This document shows, piece by piece, positions 9,802 through 19,070 of a stretch of DNA of 64,000 nt (the stretch's first letter is position 1; the number at the start of each line of letters is the position of its first letter). The position numbers and the translations under genes were made by a program. Origin of the DNA: Comamonadaceae bacterium PBBC2 (GTDB lineage: Bacteria > Pseudomonadota > Gammaproteobacteria > Burkholderiales > Burkholderiaceae_C); contig NKIO01000009.1 in assembly GCA_002255935.1 (NCBI GenBank), positions 1 to 64,000 of the forward strand, in the 5' to 3' direction. The notes beneath the pieces are model-generated. The model saw nothing but the letters and a program-made list of their open reading frames with translations, did no database searches and had not been told where the DNA came from.

Positions 9802-10626
9802 ATGCGCGCACCAAGCCCCATCACTCGCTCAATGGCCCTGCAGGGCCTGGTGTCAGCGCTCCTTGGGGGATGGGCTTTGAGCTGCTGGGCGCAAGAACCC
9901 GCTCCAGACGCACCGCCCCCAGCGGCCAGCCCAACACCTTGGACCTACAGCCTGGGGCTTCGCAGCGACATTGCCGACTTGCGCCACCCTGGCACGCAAA
10001 AACTGCATGCCACCTATGGACTGCGTTATGGGCCCTGGCGCATCGGTCAAACCGATGGCAACAACTGGCACCGCTTTGGCCAGGTGCTGCAAGACAGCAA
10101 CCTGACCTATGACCTGCGGCAAGACTCCAAATGGAGCATGGCCGTTTCGGGCAGCATCATCAACCTGGAACAAAGCGGTCAATTTGACGCGCTCAAAGCC
10201 GGGCGCAAAACACTGCGCGCCAAGGTGGGCGTGGACTACCGCCTGCCCAACCGCTGGTCGGTGGGCCTGATCGCCACGCAGGACATGTTCATGCGCGGTG
10301 ACGGCACCACCTTATCGCCCACGCTCACCTACCGCCACCCCCTCAATGAGGTCAGCACCTTGATGCTGAGCCAGGCCATGACCTGGGCGAGCAGCGCCCA
10401 TTGGCAGACGCAACAAGCCCTCGATCCTTTGGCCAAAACCCACCAAGGCACAGGCCTTGGCGAATACGCCGTGCAACTGGCCTACCGCCAACGCCTCTCC
10501 CACCATTGGGCTTTCTTCAGCCAGTTGGGCGCACAACACACCTTGAGCCCTGTGCAAGCCCCTTTGAACACCACCCCCAACTGGAACTATTCCGGTCAGT
10601 TCGGTGTGGTGTATTTCGCCCATTGA
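9802..10626 (+). CDS. MipA/OmpV-family outer-membrane beta-barrel protein
   Basis: 274 aa. A signal peptide (hydrophobic core ALQGLVSALLGGWALSCWA, cleavage near residue 30) is followed by a short Pro/Ala-rich linker and then alternating amphipathic strands with many aromatic residues. The segment KVGVDYRLPNRWSVGLIATQ followed by RGDG resembles the conserved core of MipA/OmpV proteins, a family of outer-membrane barrels linked in E. coli to murein hydrolase scaffolding. It lies five bases after gspE and six before gspF, on the same strand, so it is cotranscribed with the secretion genes. This position is unusual; a role in the secretion system is only an inference from context. ATG 9832 is an alternative start. 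Confidence 0.6.
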   Translation: MRAPSPITRSMALQGLVSALLGGWALSCWAQEPAPDAPPPAASPTPWTYSLGLRSDIADLRHPGTQKLHATYGLRYGPWRIGQTDGNNWHRFGQVLQDSNLTYDLRQDSKWSMAVSGSIINLEQSGQFDALKAGRKTLRAKVGVDYRLPNRWSVGLIATQDMFMRGDGTTLSPTLTYRHPLNEVSTLMLSQAMTWASSAHWQTQQALDPLAKTHQGTGLGEYAVQLAYRQRLSHHWAFFSQLGAQHTLSPVQAPLNTTPNWNYSGQFGVVYFAH

Positions 10627-10632
10627 GCGCCC

Positions 10633-11868
10633 ATGCCTGCCTACCGTTTTGAAGCCCTGCAAGCCGATGGCGCCACGCGCAAAGGCGTGATCGAGGCCGA
10701 CAGCCTCAAAGCGGCGCGCAGCCAATTGCGGGGTCAAGCCTTGGTGCCCCTGAACGTGGAGGCCATTGCCAGTGGCTTAGCCGACAAAGAAGCCACACTG
10801 CCCTGGTGGCAGCGCCCCGTGGGCCGCTCACGCGCCTTCAGCGGCAGCCAGCGTGCGGTCTGGACCCGTCAGCTCGCGGGCTTGGTGGGCAGCGGCCTGC
10901 CGATTGAGCGGGCCTTGACGGCCTTGGCCGATGAAGCCGACGACGACAAGCAACGCCAGCTGATGGCCGACATCCGCGCCGAAGTCAATGGCGGCAGCAG
11001 CTTGGGCCATGCGCTGGCGCAACACCCAGGTGAATTTCCGGCCATCGACCGGGCGGTGATCGCTGCTGGGGAGCAAAGCGGTCATTTGGGCATGGTGCTC
11101 GAACAACTGGCCAACGACCTCGAAGATCACCAAGCCTTGCGCGCCAAATTGATGGGCGCTGCCCTGTATCCAGCGATTGTTTGCCTGGTGGCGTTGGCCA
11201 TCGTGATTTTTCTGGTCACCTCGGTCGTGCCGCAGGTGGCTGGCGTGTTTGCAGGCACCAAGCGACAGCTGCCCATGCTCACCGTGGCCATGCTGGGGCT
11301 GAGCGATTTTGTGCGGCAATGGGGCTGGCTGGTGCTGGGCTTGGCGGTGGCGGGGCTTGGGACCTTTCGCATGGCCTTGCGCCAGAGTGCTTTTCGGCTG
11401 CGCTTTGACGCCGCGTTTTTGCGCTTGCCCCTGATCGGCCGTTTGGCGCGGGGCTACAACAGCGCCCGCTTTGCCTCGACCTTGGCCATGCTGACAGCCG
11501 CCGGTGTGCCCATCCTCAAAGCCTTGCAGGCGGCGGCCGACACCTTGTCCAACCAAGCCTTGCGCGCCGATGCCCTCGAAGCCCTGGTGCGCGTGCGCGA
11601 AGGCGCACCACTGGGCAACGCCTTGGCACAGCATGCGCGCTTTCCGGGGCTGCTGAGCATGTTCGCCAAACTGGGCGAACAAACTGGCCAGTTGCCCGTG
11701 ATGCTGCAGCGCGCCGCGCAGCAGCTGTCTTCTGAAGTGCAGCGCCGCGCCATGGCCCTGGCCACCGTGCTCGAGCCTTTGCTGATTGTGGGCATGGGCG
11801 GTTTGGTCATGTTGATCGTGCTGGCCGTGCTGATGCCCATCATGGAATTGAACCAATGGGTCAAGTGA
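10633..11868 (+). CDS. gspF: type II secretion system inner-membrane platform protein GspF
   Basis: 411 aa polytopic inner-membrane protein. The N-terminus (MPAYRFEALQADGATRKGVIEADS) is typical of GspF. Two GspF repeats follow, each a cytoplasmic helical bundle with a membrane segment; spans are visible at about residues 177-196, 228-248 and 378-402. LVGSGLPIERAL in the first repeat and LTAAGVPILKAL in the second are the matched repeat signatures. Length is normal. It works with GspL, GspM and GspE in the assembly platform. Confidence 0.93.
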   Translation: MPAYRFEALQADGATRKGVIEADSLKAARSQLRGQALVPLNVEAIASGLADKEATLPWWQRPVGRSRAFSGSQRAVWTRQLAGLVGSGLPIERALTALADEADDDKQRQLMADIRAEVNGGSSLGHALAQHPGEFPAIDRAVIAAGEQSGHLGMVLEQLANDLEDHQALRAKLMGAALYPAIVCLVALAIVIFLVTSVVPQVAGVFAGTKRQLPMLTVAMLGLSDFVRQWGWLVLGLAVAGLGTFRMALRQSAFRLRFDAAFLRLPLIGRLARGYNSARFASTLAMLTAAGVPILKALQAAADTLSNQALRADALEALVRVREGAPLGNALAQHARFPGLLSMFAKLGEQTGQLPVMLQRAAQQLSSEVQRRAMALATVLEPLLIVGMGGLVMLIVLAVLMPIMELNQWVK

Positions 11869-11883
11869 TCCGAAGGAGCCCAC

Positions 11884-12780
11884 ATGCCCGTCACCCTTGA
11901 AGGCCAATTGGTGGTGGCGATTTCGTCGCGCGCCTTGTTCGACTTTGAAGAAGAAAACCAAGTCTTTGAACAAGGCGATGACCGCGCCTACATGAAGCTG
12001 CAACTCGACCGGCTGGAAGAGCCAGCGCGGCCCGGTGTGGCGTTTTCGCTGGTGCGCAAGCTCTTGGCCTTCAACGATGCGCAAGCCCAGCGCGTGGAGG
12101 TGGTGATCCTCTCACGCAACGACCCGGTCTCGGGCATGCGGGTGTTCCGCTCGGCGCAGCACTACGGCCTGCCCATCCAACGCGGCAGCTTCACGCGCGG
12201 GCAATCGCCCTGGCGTTACCTCAAGCCCCTCAACGCCAACTTGTTTTTGTCCACCCACCTGTCCGATGTGCGCGCCGCACTGGGTGCAGGAGTACCCGCC
12301 GCGCAGGTCTACCCGCATTCGGCCCTGGCCTCTGAAGCCCACCCGCACGAAGTGCGCATCGCATTCGACGGAGACGCGGTGCTTTTTTCGGACGAAGCCG
12401 AACGGGTGTTCCAGTCGGAGGGCCTGTCGGCCTTTCAAAAGCACGAAAGCGACAAAGCGGCGCAGCCCCTGCTGGCGGGGCCCTTCAAACCCTTGCTGGC
12501 GGCGTTGCACCGTTTGCAGCAAGAAGGCACACCGGCCATGCGCATCCGCACCGCCTTGGTCACCGCCCGCAGCGCACCCGCGCACGAACGGGCGATCCGA
12601 ACGTTGATGGACTGGAACATCGAGGTGGACGAAGCCATGTTTTTGGGCGGTCTGCCCAAAGGCGAGTTCTTGCGTGAATTTGAGCCCGACTTTTTCTTTG
12701 ACGACCAGACCGGCCACATCGAATCGGCCGCTCGCCATGTGCCTGCTGGCCATGTGGCCTCGGGCATCTCCAACGACTGA
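11884..12780 (+). CDS. 5'-nucleotidase (cytosolic 5'-nucleotidase 1A-type, PF06189-like)
   Basis: 298 aa, predicted cytoplasmic. It contains LVVAISSRALFDFEEEN near the start, VEVVILSRNDPVSGMRVFRSA, IAFDGDAVLFSDEAE and DFFFDDQTGHIESA, which together match the bacterial proteins related to the eukaryotic cytosolic 5'-nucleotidase I family (HAD-like, dephosphorylating nucleoside monophosphates). A GGAG ribosome-binding site sits six bases before ATG 11884. It follows gspF by 15 bases and probably shares its transcript, although it has no known link to secretion. It converges with the EamA gene, with only four bases between stop codons. Confidence 0.75.
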   Translation: MPVTLEGQLVVAISSRALFDFEEENQVFEQGDDRAYMKLQLDRLEEPARPGVAFSLVRKLLAFNDAQAQRVEVVILSRNDPVSGMRVFRSAQHYGLPIQRGSFTRGQSPWRYLKPLNANLFLSTHLSDVRAALGAGVPAAQVYPHSALASEAHPHEVRIAFDGDAVLFSDEAERVFQSEGLSAFQKHESDKAAQPLLAGPFKPLLAALHRLQQEGTPAMRIRTALVTARSAPAHERAIRTLMDWNIEVDEAMFLGGLPKGEFLREFEPDFFFDDQTGHIESAARHVPAGHVASGISND

Positions 12781-12784
12781 GGCT

Positions 12785-13708
12785 TCAGTCGGGCAAGGCC
12801 ACGGGCCTGCGGCCCTCGCGCCGAGCGATCCACACCGTGGCCCCCAAGATGACGGCCGCTCCCAGCCAAGTGGACTGGCTGGGCACATCGCCAAAAATCA
12901 ACCAGCCCAGCAAAGACGCCCAGACGAGGTCCAAAAAGCGCAGCGACTGCGTGGACGAGATGTCGACCATGGCAAAGGCGCGTGTGAGGCAGTAATGCGC
13001 CAGAGACCCGAAAATGCCGGTCAAAAAGAAGCCAAACCATTGCCACAAGGTCGGAATTTGCCAATTCGGCAAGGCCATGGGCAAGCTGAGCACGGTCACC
13101 GTGATGGCTTGCCACAGCACGATCACGCCCGGCTTTTCATAACGGGTCAGCGCCTTGGTGATGAGGAAAGACGCGGCAAACACCGGCGCCGAAGCCAGCA
13201 TGACCAGGTTGTACCAACCGCCCGTGCCCGACATCTTGGGCAAGACCACCACCAGCACACCGGCAGAGCCGATCAGAGCGGCGATCCAGCGGTCCCCGCG
13301 CATGGTCTCGCCCAGGAACCAGGCCGCGCCCAACATGATGAAGATCGGCCCGGTGAACCCAATGGCCGTCATGTCGGCCAGTGGGATTTGCGGCAAGGCG
13401 GTGAACCACAAGATCAAACCCAGCGTGTGCACCGCACCACGCCAAAACTGCCCCTGGATGTTGACCGGCTTGTAGGCTTGCCAGCCGTCACGGTAGACCC
13501 AAGGCAAGATGACCACAATGCCCATCAGGTACCGCAGAAATTGCGCCTGGTACACATCCAGCTGCATGGACAGGCCACGCGCCACGGTGTTGAGCAGCGA
13601 AAACAAGATCCCCCCAGCCACCATCCACAGCATGCCGCGCACGGCGACTGGCCAACGGCCCCATTGGCGCAGGCCACGGCGATGGAAGTGGGAGAGGATG
13701 CGGATCAC
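12785..13708 (-). CDS. EamA/RhaT-family (DMT) transporter
   Basis: 307 aa integral membrane protein with about ten hydrophobic segments in two repeats, the drug/metabolite transporter topology. The first EamA repeat starts at AVRGMLWMVAGGILFSLLNTVARG, the second near APVFAASFLITKALTRYEKPG. Substrate cannot be read from the sequence; metabolite export is typical. The C-terminus is basic (RREGRRPVALPD). It appears to be a single-gene unit, 69 bases downstream of htpX on the same strand with a GC hairpin in between. Confidence 0.8.
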   Translation of the reverse strand: MIRILSHFHRRGLRQWGRWPVAVRGMLWMVAGGILFSLLNTVARGLSMQLDVYQAQFLRYLMGIVVILPWVYRDGWQAYKPVNIQGQFWRGAVHTLGLILWFTALPQIPLADMTAIGFTGPIFIMLGAAWFLGETMRGDRWIAALIGSAGVLVVVLPKMSGTGGWYNLVMLASAPVFAASFLITKALTRYEKPGVIVLWQAITVTVLSLPMALPNWQIPTLWQWFGFFLTGIFGSLAHYCLTRAFAMVDISSTQSLRFLDLVWASLLGWLIFGDVPSQSTWLGAAVILGATVWIARREGRRPVALPD

Positions 13709-13756
13709 CGGCCGATGATAGGCGCGGCCGGTGATGCCATCAGTCGCTAGAGTTAC

Positions 13757-13775
13757 CCCGCCCCAGCGGGGCGGG
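13757..13775 (-). terminator. GC-rich hairpin after htpX
   Basis: CCCGCCCC (13757-13764) and GGGGCGGG (13768-13775) form a perfect 8-bp stem with a 3-base loop just after the htpX stop codon. There is no clear T-run after it on the minus strand, so it is a weak or non-canonical terminator candidate. Confidence 0.4.
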
Positions 13776-13777
13776 CC

Positions 13778-14650
13778 TCAAGCTTGGTTTTGCAAGGCGG
13801 CGATGCGCTCTTCGATGGGGGGATGGGTGCTGAACAACTGGCCAATGCCTCCGGCAATGCCCATGGCGGCCACGCTCTTGGGCAACTCGGCCGTGTGCAC
13901 ACCGCCCAGACGGGCCAGGGCATTGATCATGGGTTGCTTGCGGCCCATCAATTTCGCGGCACCGGCATCGGCGCGGAATTCACGCTGACGGCTGAACCAG
14001 GCCACCACGATGGCCGCGGCAAAGCCCAACAAGATATCGAGCACGATGGTGGTGATGTAGTAGCCCATGCCGGGGCCAGAGCTTTCCTCGTCGTTCTTGC
14101 GCAAGAAGCTGTCCACCGCGTAGCCAACCACACGAGAGAGGAACACCACAAAGGTGTTCATCACGCCCTGGATCAAGGTCATGGTCACCATGTCGCCGTT
14201 GGCGATGTGGGCCACTTCGTGACCGATCACGGCTTCGATTTCTTCGTGCGTCATGTTTTGCAGCAAACCCGTGGACACGGCCACCAGGGCCGAGTCACGG
14301 AAAGCGCCGGTGGCAAAGGCATTGGGGTCGCCTTCAAAAATACCGACTTCGGGCATGCCGATGCCAGCCTTGTCGGCCAGCTTGCGCACGGTGTCCACAA
14401 TCCAGGCTTCGTCAGCGTTTTGCGGTTGGTCGATCACGCGCACGCCCGAGGTCCACTTGGCCATGGGCTTGCTGATGAGCAATGAGATGATGGCGCCACC
14501 AAAGCCCATGATCAGGGCATAACCGAGCAAGGCGCCCAAGTTCAGGCCATTGGCCGTCAGAAAGCGGTTCACGCCCAGCAAACTGGCCACAATGCCCAGC
14601 ACCACCACCACGGCGATGTTGGTCAAGACAAAGAGAAAAATACGTTTCAT
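13778..14650 (-). CDS. htpX: membrane zinc metalloprotease HtpX (M48B)
   Basis: 290 aa inner-membrane protease of the HtpX family, which degrades misfolded membrane proteins together with FtsH. Two N-terminal spans (about residues 4-25 and 38-59) precede the zinc motif HEVAH at residues 144-148, with two further hydrophobic segments after it and the third ligand region in [12 protein letters not shown] short Gln/Ala tail closes the protein. Length is close to the 293 aa E. coli enzyme. Fully intact catalytic motif. Confidence 0.95.
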   Translation of the reverse strand: MKRIFLFVLTNIAVVVVLGIVASLLGVNRFLTANGLNLGALLGYALIMGFGGAIISLLISKPMAKWTSGVRVIDQPQNADEAWIVDTVRKLADKAGIGMPEVGIFEGDPNAFATGAFRDSALVAVSTGLLQNMTHEEIEAVIGHEVAHIANGDMVTMTLIQGVMNTFVVFLSRVVGYAVDSFLRKNDEESSGPGMGYYITTIVLDILLGFAAAIVVAWFSRQREFRADAGAAKLMGRKQPMINALARLGGVHTAELPKSVAAMGIAGGIGQLFSTHPPIEERIAALQNQA

Positions 14651-14717
14651 TTCAGGTTTTCCATGCCGCTCTGTGCGGTAGAGCGCTGAGCGAATGTTAG
14701 GGGCTCACTGGCCAAAA

Positions 14718-15563
14718 TCAAACCGACGGATCGATTTCCTCAGCGGCGTACGGTTTTTCTGAAATGCGTGGCTGGCGCTTGGGCCTGAACACCGTGGTGT
14801 CGTCGTAAAAAGCAGCAACTTCGTTGGCCGCCCACCAGCCGGGCACGCCCAACACGGGCAAAGGGCTGAAAGGTTTCAGGGCCAATTTATCGGGCGACAG
14901 GTCTTGCGCCAGCCAAGCGTCCAGATCGGCTGCCTGCACCGCCAGCGGCACACGCCACAGGTGGGCGGTGATGGATTTGTAGGGCTGCACCAGTTTCTCG
15001 AGGGCCGCATGCCCGAAGGTCCACAGCCGCGTGTGCGCCCATTCGCTGCGCAAGCCCACCAAGGCTTCTTGCCAGCGGTGCGCGGTCAGCGCTGACCACA
15101 CCGCATCGCTGGTCTGGATCAGCAAGGCGTTTTCATCAAACACCGTGGCCGCATCGCGCACAGGGCCACGCACCTGGCCCACGCCAGCACGGGCGATCTC
15201 GGCCGCCTGCAATTGGTTCAGCCGCTTTTTCGCCAGCGGGAAATGCATCCAGCACAGCGCATTGAAAAAGTCGTGCAGGCCTTCGCGCGTGGGCACTTGG
15301 CCATGGGCATAAATGAAGTCTTCGTAAGCCTGGCCTTCGGGCAAATCGGCCTGCGTCACAAAACCGACTGGCGCTAAACCCGCTTCGCTCAGGGCCTGCG
15401 CTTGCGGGGCTCCGGCCACCACGCGCTGCGCGATGGGCTCACCCAGCGCCCGCCAACGGGCCAGCCAGGGCGCATCCCAATCGATGTCGGCCACGCCCAA
15501 GGTGGTGGCCGGCTCGCACCGGGAACCTGGGCGGTTGGGGCTCAGGCGCTCACCAGTCGCCAC
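14718..15563 (-). CDS. DUF3025 domain protein, function unknown
   Basis: 281 aa soluble protein. The stretch [20 protein letters not shown] and [20 protein letters not shown] matches the DUF3025 family, which is widespread in Burkholderiales and has no established function. A conserved-looking C-terminal part holds [13 protein letters not shown]. The only plausible start is GTG at 15563, which overlaps the end of pyrC by 22 bases, so the two are translationally coupled. No membrane segments or signal peptide. Confidence 0.72.
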   Translation of the reverse strand: MATGERLSPNRPGSRCEPATTLGVADIDWDAPWLARWRALGEPIAQRVVAGAPQAQALSEAGLAPVGFVTQADLPEGQAYEDFIYAHGQVPTREGLHDFFNALCWMHFPLAKKRLNQLQAAEIARAGVGQVRGPVRDAATVFDENALLIQTSDAVWSALTAHRWQEALVGLRSEWAHTRLWTFGHAALEKLVQPYKSITAHLWRVPLAVQAADLDAWLAQDLSPDKLALKPFSPLPVLGVPGWWAANEVAAFYDDTTVFRPKRQPRISEKPYAAEEIDPSV

Positions 15564-16579
15564 GGCAAGCTCTCGCCCGAACGCAAGGGTTTGAGTTCGG
15601 CCTCGCCAAAGGCAAAGCTCTCCGCGGGGGTCCAGCTTTCGCGGCGCAGCGTGATGGTGCCGCTGTTGCGCGGCAAACCGTAAAAGTCCGCCCCGTTGAA
15701 GCTGGCAAAGGCTTCGAGTTGGTCAAGTGCACCGGCTTGGTCAAAGGCCTCGGCGTACATCTCGATGGCCGCGTGTGCGGTGTAGCAGCCTGCGCAGCCG
15801 CTGGCGTGCTCTTTGAGGTGGGCCGGGTGCGGGGCGCTGTCGGTGCCCAAAAAGAATTTGGCATTGCCACTGGTTGCGGCCTTGACCAGCGCCACGCGGT
15901 GCGTCTCGCGCTTGAGCACAGGCAGGCAGTAGTAATGCGGACGGATGCCGCCGGTGAAAATGGCGTTGCGGTTGTACAGCAGGTGGTGCGCGGTGATGGT
16001 CGCGCCCAGCAAATCGTCACCTTCGGCCACGTACTGCGCGGCTTCTTGGGTGGTGATGTGCTCCATCACGATTTTCAGGCCCGGAAAATCGCGGCGCAGG
16101 GGCTTGAGTTGCTGCTCAATGAACACGGCTTCGCGGTCGAACAAGTCGATGTCTGAGGAGGTGACTTCGCCGTGCACCAAGAGCAGCACACCTTCGCGCT
16201 GCATGGCTTCGAGCACAGGGTAGATCTTGCGCAAATCGGTCACGCCTGCATCGCTGTTGGTGGTCGCGCCCGCCGGATACAGCTTGCAAGCCACCACACC
16301 AGCGGCCTTGGCGCGGGCGATTTCTGAGGGGGCCAGGTTGTCGGTGAGGTACAGCGTCATCAAGGGCTCGAAGCGCATGCCTTGGGGCACGGCCGCCTGG
16401 ATGCGCGCTTTGTAGGCCAGCGCCTGCTCGGCCGTGGTCACGGGCGGCTTGAGGTTGGGCATGATGATCGCGCGGCCAAATTGCGCCGCCGTGTGCGGCA
16501 CCACGGTGGCCAGTGCGGCCCCGTCACGCACATGCAGGTGCCAGTCGTCAGGGCGGGTGATGGTGATTTCTTGGGTCAT
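15542..16579 (-). CDS. pyrC: dihydroorotase (PyrC type)
   Basis: 345 aa enzyme of pyrimidine synthesis that cyclises N-carbamoyl-L-aspartate to dihydroorotate. The metal-binding [11 protein letters not shown] is at residues 11-21, the carboxylated-lysine region is [19 protein letters not shown], and further ligands lie in [16 protein letters not shown] and FLGTDSAPH. Length and motifs match the short E. coli-type (class II) dihydroorotase. ATG 16579 was chosen because the enzyme N-terminus [10 protein letters not shown] begins there; upstream in-frame sequence is not conserved-looking. The 261 bases before the start hold one palindromic repeat and no gene. Confidence 0.95.
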   Translation of the reverse strand: MTQEITITRPDDWHLHVRDGAALATVVPHTAAQFGRAIIMPNLKPPVTTAEQALAYKARIQAAVPQGMRFEPLMTLYLTDNLAPSEIARAKAAGVVACKLYPAGATTNSDAGVTDLRKIYPVLEAMQREGVLLLVHGEVTSSDIDLFDREAVFIEQQLKPLRRDFPGLKIVMEHITTQEAAQYVAEGDDLLGATITAHHLLYNRNAIFTGGIRPHYYCLPVLKRETHRVALVKAATSGNAKFFLGTDSAPHPAHLKEHASGCAGCYTAHAAIEMYAEAFDQAGALDQLEAFASFNGADFYGLPRNSGTITLRRESWTPAESFAFGEAELKPLRSGESLPWRLVSA

Positions 16580-16757
16580 GGGGCGTATTGTCTCAAACCT
16601 GCGAAGCGGGTTTGCGGCTTTGCACAAGTTGAACCAGGTTTGCGCGCAGATGTGGTGCCCGAGGTGCAAGCGACTGTAGCCCACGAAGCGCAAGAAGCCA
16701 TGCCTGTGATAAACGCCCTCACATCTTGACCCAGGGCATCCAACGCGGCTGACTTTG

Positions 16758-16782
16758 GTAGGTCGGAGCTTCAGCTCCGACA
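16758..16782 (+). repeat. REP-like palindrome, family A (GAGC subtype)
   Basis: GTAGGTCGGAGCTTCAGCTC followed by CGACA. Perfect 9-bp arms (16762-16770 with 16773-16781) around a TC loop. Single copy between gltL and pyrC. Confidence 0.85.
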
Positions 16783-16840
16783 GCTTCGGGCACACCCGCA
16801 CAGCAGGTCACGGCAGCAGCTGTCGACCTGCGACAACGGA

Positions 16841-17578
16841 TCAGTGTTGCAGTATCTTGTTCAAAAAGTCCTTGGTACGCGGCTGACGGTTTTCAGGGTG
16901 GTTGAAAAACTCGTCTTTCGAGCAGTCTTCCAAAATGCGGCCGCCCACGTCGATGAAGATCACGCGGTTGGCCACTTTGCGGGCAAAGCCCATCTCGTGG
17001 GTGACCACCATCATGGTCATGCCTTCGTGGGCCAGTTGCACCATCACGTCCAGCACCTCGCCCACCATCTCGGGGTCCAGGGCCGAGGTCGGCTCGTCAA
17101 ACAGCATCACCATCGGGTCCATCGACAAAGCGCGGGCAATCGCCACGCGCTGCTGCTGCCCCCCCGACAGTTGCCCAGGGAACTTGTCCTTGTGCGCCAT
17201 CAGGCCCACGCGGTCGAGCATTTTCAGGCCCCGCACCTTGGCGTCGTCGAGGCTTCGGCCCAGCACCTTGACCTGCGCAATCGTCAGGTTCTCGGTGACC
17301 GACAGGTGCGGGAACAGCTCAAAGCTTTGGAACACCATGCCCACGCGTGAACGCAGCTTGGGCAAATCGGTGTTCGGGTCGTGCAAAGCAACGCCATCGA
17401 CGGTGATCTCGCCTTTCTGGAAAGGCTCCAGCGCGTTCACGGTTTTGATCAGGGTCGACTTGCCCGAACCCGAAGGTCCGCAGACCACCACCACATCGCC
17501 TTTGTTGATGCTCACCGAGCAGTCATTCAGCACCTGCACCGGGCCATACCACTTCGACACATTCTTGATTTCAATCAT
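16841..17578 (-). CDS. gltL: glutamate/aspartate ABC transporter ATP-binding protein
   Basis: 245 aa ABC ATPase of the polar amino acid importer. Walker A GPSGSGKS is at residues 34-41, the signature [15 protein letters not shown] around 135-149, Walker [21 protein letters not shown] and the switch His in VVTHEMGFA follow. The closest named relative is GltL/GlnQ; the assignment to glutamate/aspartate rests on the GltI-like binding protein in the same cluster. It is the last gene of gltI-gltJ-gltK-gltL, 15 bases after gltK. Confidence 0.9.
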   Translation of the reverse strand: MIEIKNVSKWYGPVQVLNDCSVSINKGDVVVVCGPSGSGKSTLIKTVNALEPFQKGEITVDGVALHDPNTDLPKLRSRVGMVFQSFELFPHLSVTENLTIAQVKVLGRSLDDAKVRGLKMLDRVGLMAHKDKFPGQLSGGQQQRVAIARALSMDPMVMLFDEPTSALDPEMVGEVLDVMVQLAHEGMTMMVVTHEMGFARKVANRVIFIDVGGRILEDCSKDEFFNHPENRQPRTKDFLNKILQH

Positions 17579-17593
17579 TTCTCTTCCCTCAAT

Positions 17594-18262
17594 TCAACGC
17601 ACGATGGCGATCTTGGCCTGCAGACGCTTGACGCTCCAGGACAGTGCAAAACAGATGACGAAATAAACCACCGCCGCCAGCAGGTAGGCCTCTTCGGTGC
17701 GGCCATAAATCTTGCCCGCATTGGTGAAGCCCTTGAGCAGGTCATAGGCACCGATGGCATAAACCAAAGAGGTGTCCTGGAACAAGATGATGGTCTGCGT
17801 CAGCAGCACCGGCAGCATGTTGCGAAAGGCCTGCGGCAAGATGATCAGGCGCATGTTTTGTGCATACGTCATGCCCATGGCTTGCCCGGCAAACACTTGG
17901 CCGCGCGGGATCGACTGGATGCCCGCCCGCATGATCTCGCTGAAGTAAGCCGCCTCAAACGCGATGAAGGTGATGATGGCCGACAACTCGGCCCCGATGG
18001 GTTTGCCGATCAAAAACGGGATCAGCAGATAAAACCACAGGATCACCATGACCAGCGGCACCGATCGCATGCCGTTGACGTAAAACGCCGCAGGGCCCAT
18101 GAGTGCGGCTTTGCCCGACAGGCGCATCAGCGCCAGCAAGGTGCCAAAAAAGATGCCGCCCAGGGTGGCCACGATGGTCAGCTGCACGCTGAAGATGAAG
18201 CCACCGACGACAAACTTTTGCAGGATGTCCCAGTTGATGAAGGAAAGGTCGAGTCCGAACAT
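17594..18262 (-). CDS. gltK: glutamate/aspartate ABC transporter permease GltK
   Basis: 222 aa inner-membrane permease with about five spans, in the HisMQ/GltK family. FGLDLSFINWDILQKFVVGGFIFSVQ opens the protein, and the EAA loop is EAAYFSEIMRAGIQSIPRGQVFAGQAMGM, the contact point for GltL. ATG 18262 is one base after the gltJ stop. It pairs with GltJ to make the translocation path. Confidence 0.9.
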   Translation of the reverse strand: MFGLDLSFINWDILQKFVVGGFIFSVQLTIVATLGGIFFGTLLALMRLSGKAALMGPAAFYVNGMRSVPLVMVILWFYLLIPFLIGKPIGAELSAIITFIAFEAAYFSEIMRAGIQSIPRGQVFAGQAMGMTYAQNMRLIILPQAFRNMLPVLLTQTIILFQDTSLVYAIGAYDLLKGFTNAGKIYGRTEEAYLLAAVVYFVICFALSWSVKRLQAKIAIVR

Positions 18263-18263
18263 C

Positions 18264-18989
18264 TCAGTGCCCCCCACCTGTGCTGGCCGCGACAAAGCCG
18301 GGCACACGCATCTTGAGTTCGATGAAGGCGAACACCCGGTTCACCGCAAACGCCGACAAGGCATACAAAGCGGTCACGGCCAAGTAAATCTCAATGCCGC
18401 GCGAGGTCTCTTCTTGGGCCTGCATGGCGAACATGGTCAGCTCGGCGATCGACACCGCAAAGGCCACCGAAGAGTTCTTGAGCAAGTTCATGGACTCGCT
18501 GGTCAAGGGCGGCAAGATGATGCGAAAGGCCATGGGCAAAAGCACGTAACGGTAGGTCTGCCAAGTCGAAAAGCCCATGGCCATGGCCGCATAGCGCTGC
18601 CCCTTGGGCAAAGCCTGGATGCCGGCACGGAACTGCTCGGCGATCCGCGCAGAGGTGAAAAAGCCCAGACCAAACACCACCAGCACAAAACCGGGCACCT
18701 GCTGGAAGGCCGGAAAGATTTTGGGCACCACGAAGTACCACAAGAAGATCTGAACCAAGAGCGGAATGTTGCGAAACAACTCCACCCATGCGTTGCCCAA
18801 TTTCACCAGCACCGGACGGTCTTGCAAGGTGCGCATGGTGCCCACCACAGCGCCCACCACCATGGCCACCAGCCACGATGAGCCCGCCACGGCCAGCGTC
18901 CAGCGCCAAGCTTCGAGCATCCACTCGAGGTAGGTGCGGCCACTGCCGTCATCGGTCAGAAAAATCTGCCAATCCCATGTCATGTTCAA
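18264..18989 (-). CDS. gltJ: glutamate/aspartate ABC transporter permease GltJ
   Basis: 241 aa inner-membrane permease of the same family as GltK but with the longer N-terminal region (MTWDWQIFLTDDGSGRTYLEWMLEAW) typical of GltJ. The EAA-type loop is SARIAEQFRAGIQALPKGQRYAAMAMG. About five spans. It follows gltI by 81 bases, a gap that contains a strong intrinsic terminator hairpin, so its expression probably depends on read-through from gltI. Confidence 0.9.
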   Translation of the reverse strand: MNMTWDWQIFLTDDGSGRTYLEWMLEAWRWTLAVAGSSWLVAMVVGAVVGTMRTLQDRPVLVKLGNAWVELFRNIPLLVQIFLWYFVVPKIFPAFQQVPGFVLVVFGLGFFTSARIAEQFRAGIQALPKGQRYAAMAMGFSTWQTYRYVLLPMAFRIILPPLTSESMNLLKNSSVAFAVSIAELTMFAMQAQEETSRGIEIYLAVTALYALSAFAVNRVFAFIELKMRVPGFVAASTGGGH

Positions 18990-19015
18990 ACTCCCTCTGG
19001 CAAACTGATTGCCCC

Positions 19016-19050
19016 AATAAAAACCCCGCCCAAGTTGCCTCGGCGGGGTT
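19016..19050 (-). terminator. intrinsic terminator/attenuator between gltI and gltJ
   Basis: AACCCCGCC (19022-19030) pairs perfectly with GGCGGGGTT (19042-19050) around an 11-base loop. On the minus strand the stem is followed by TTTTTATT. It sits 21 bases after the gltI stop and ahead of gltJKL. Confidence 0.8.
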
Positions 19051-19070
19051 GGCCTGGCTGATGCTGCGAA

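Noticed and set aside
13751-13777. REP-like repeat at the htpX end
   Set aside because: The GC hairpin here lacks the GTAGGTCGG or GTAGGAGC arms and is better described as a terminator candidate.
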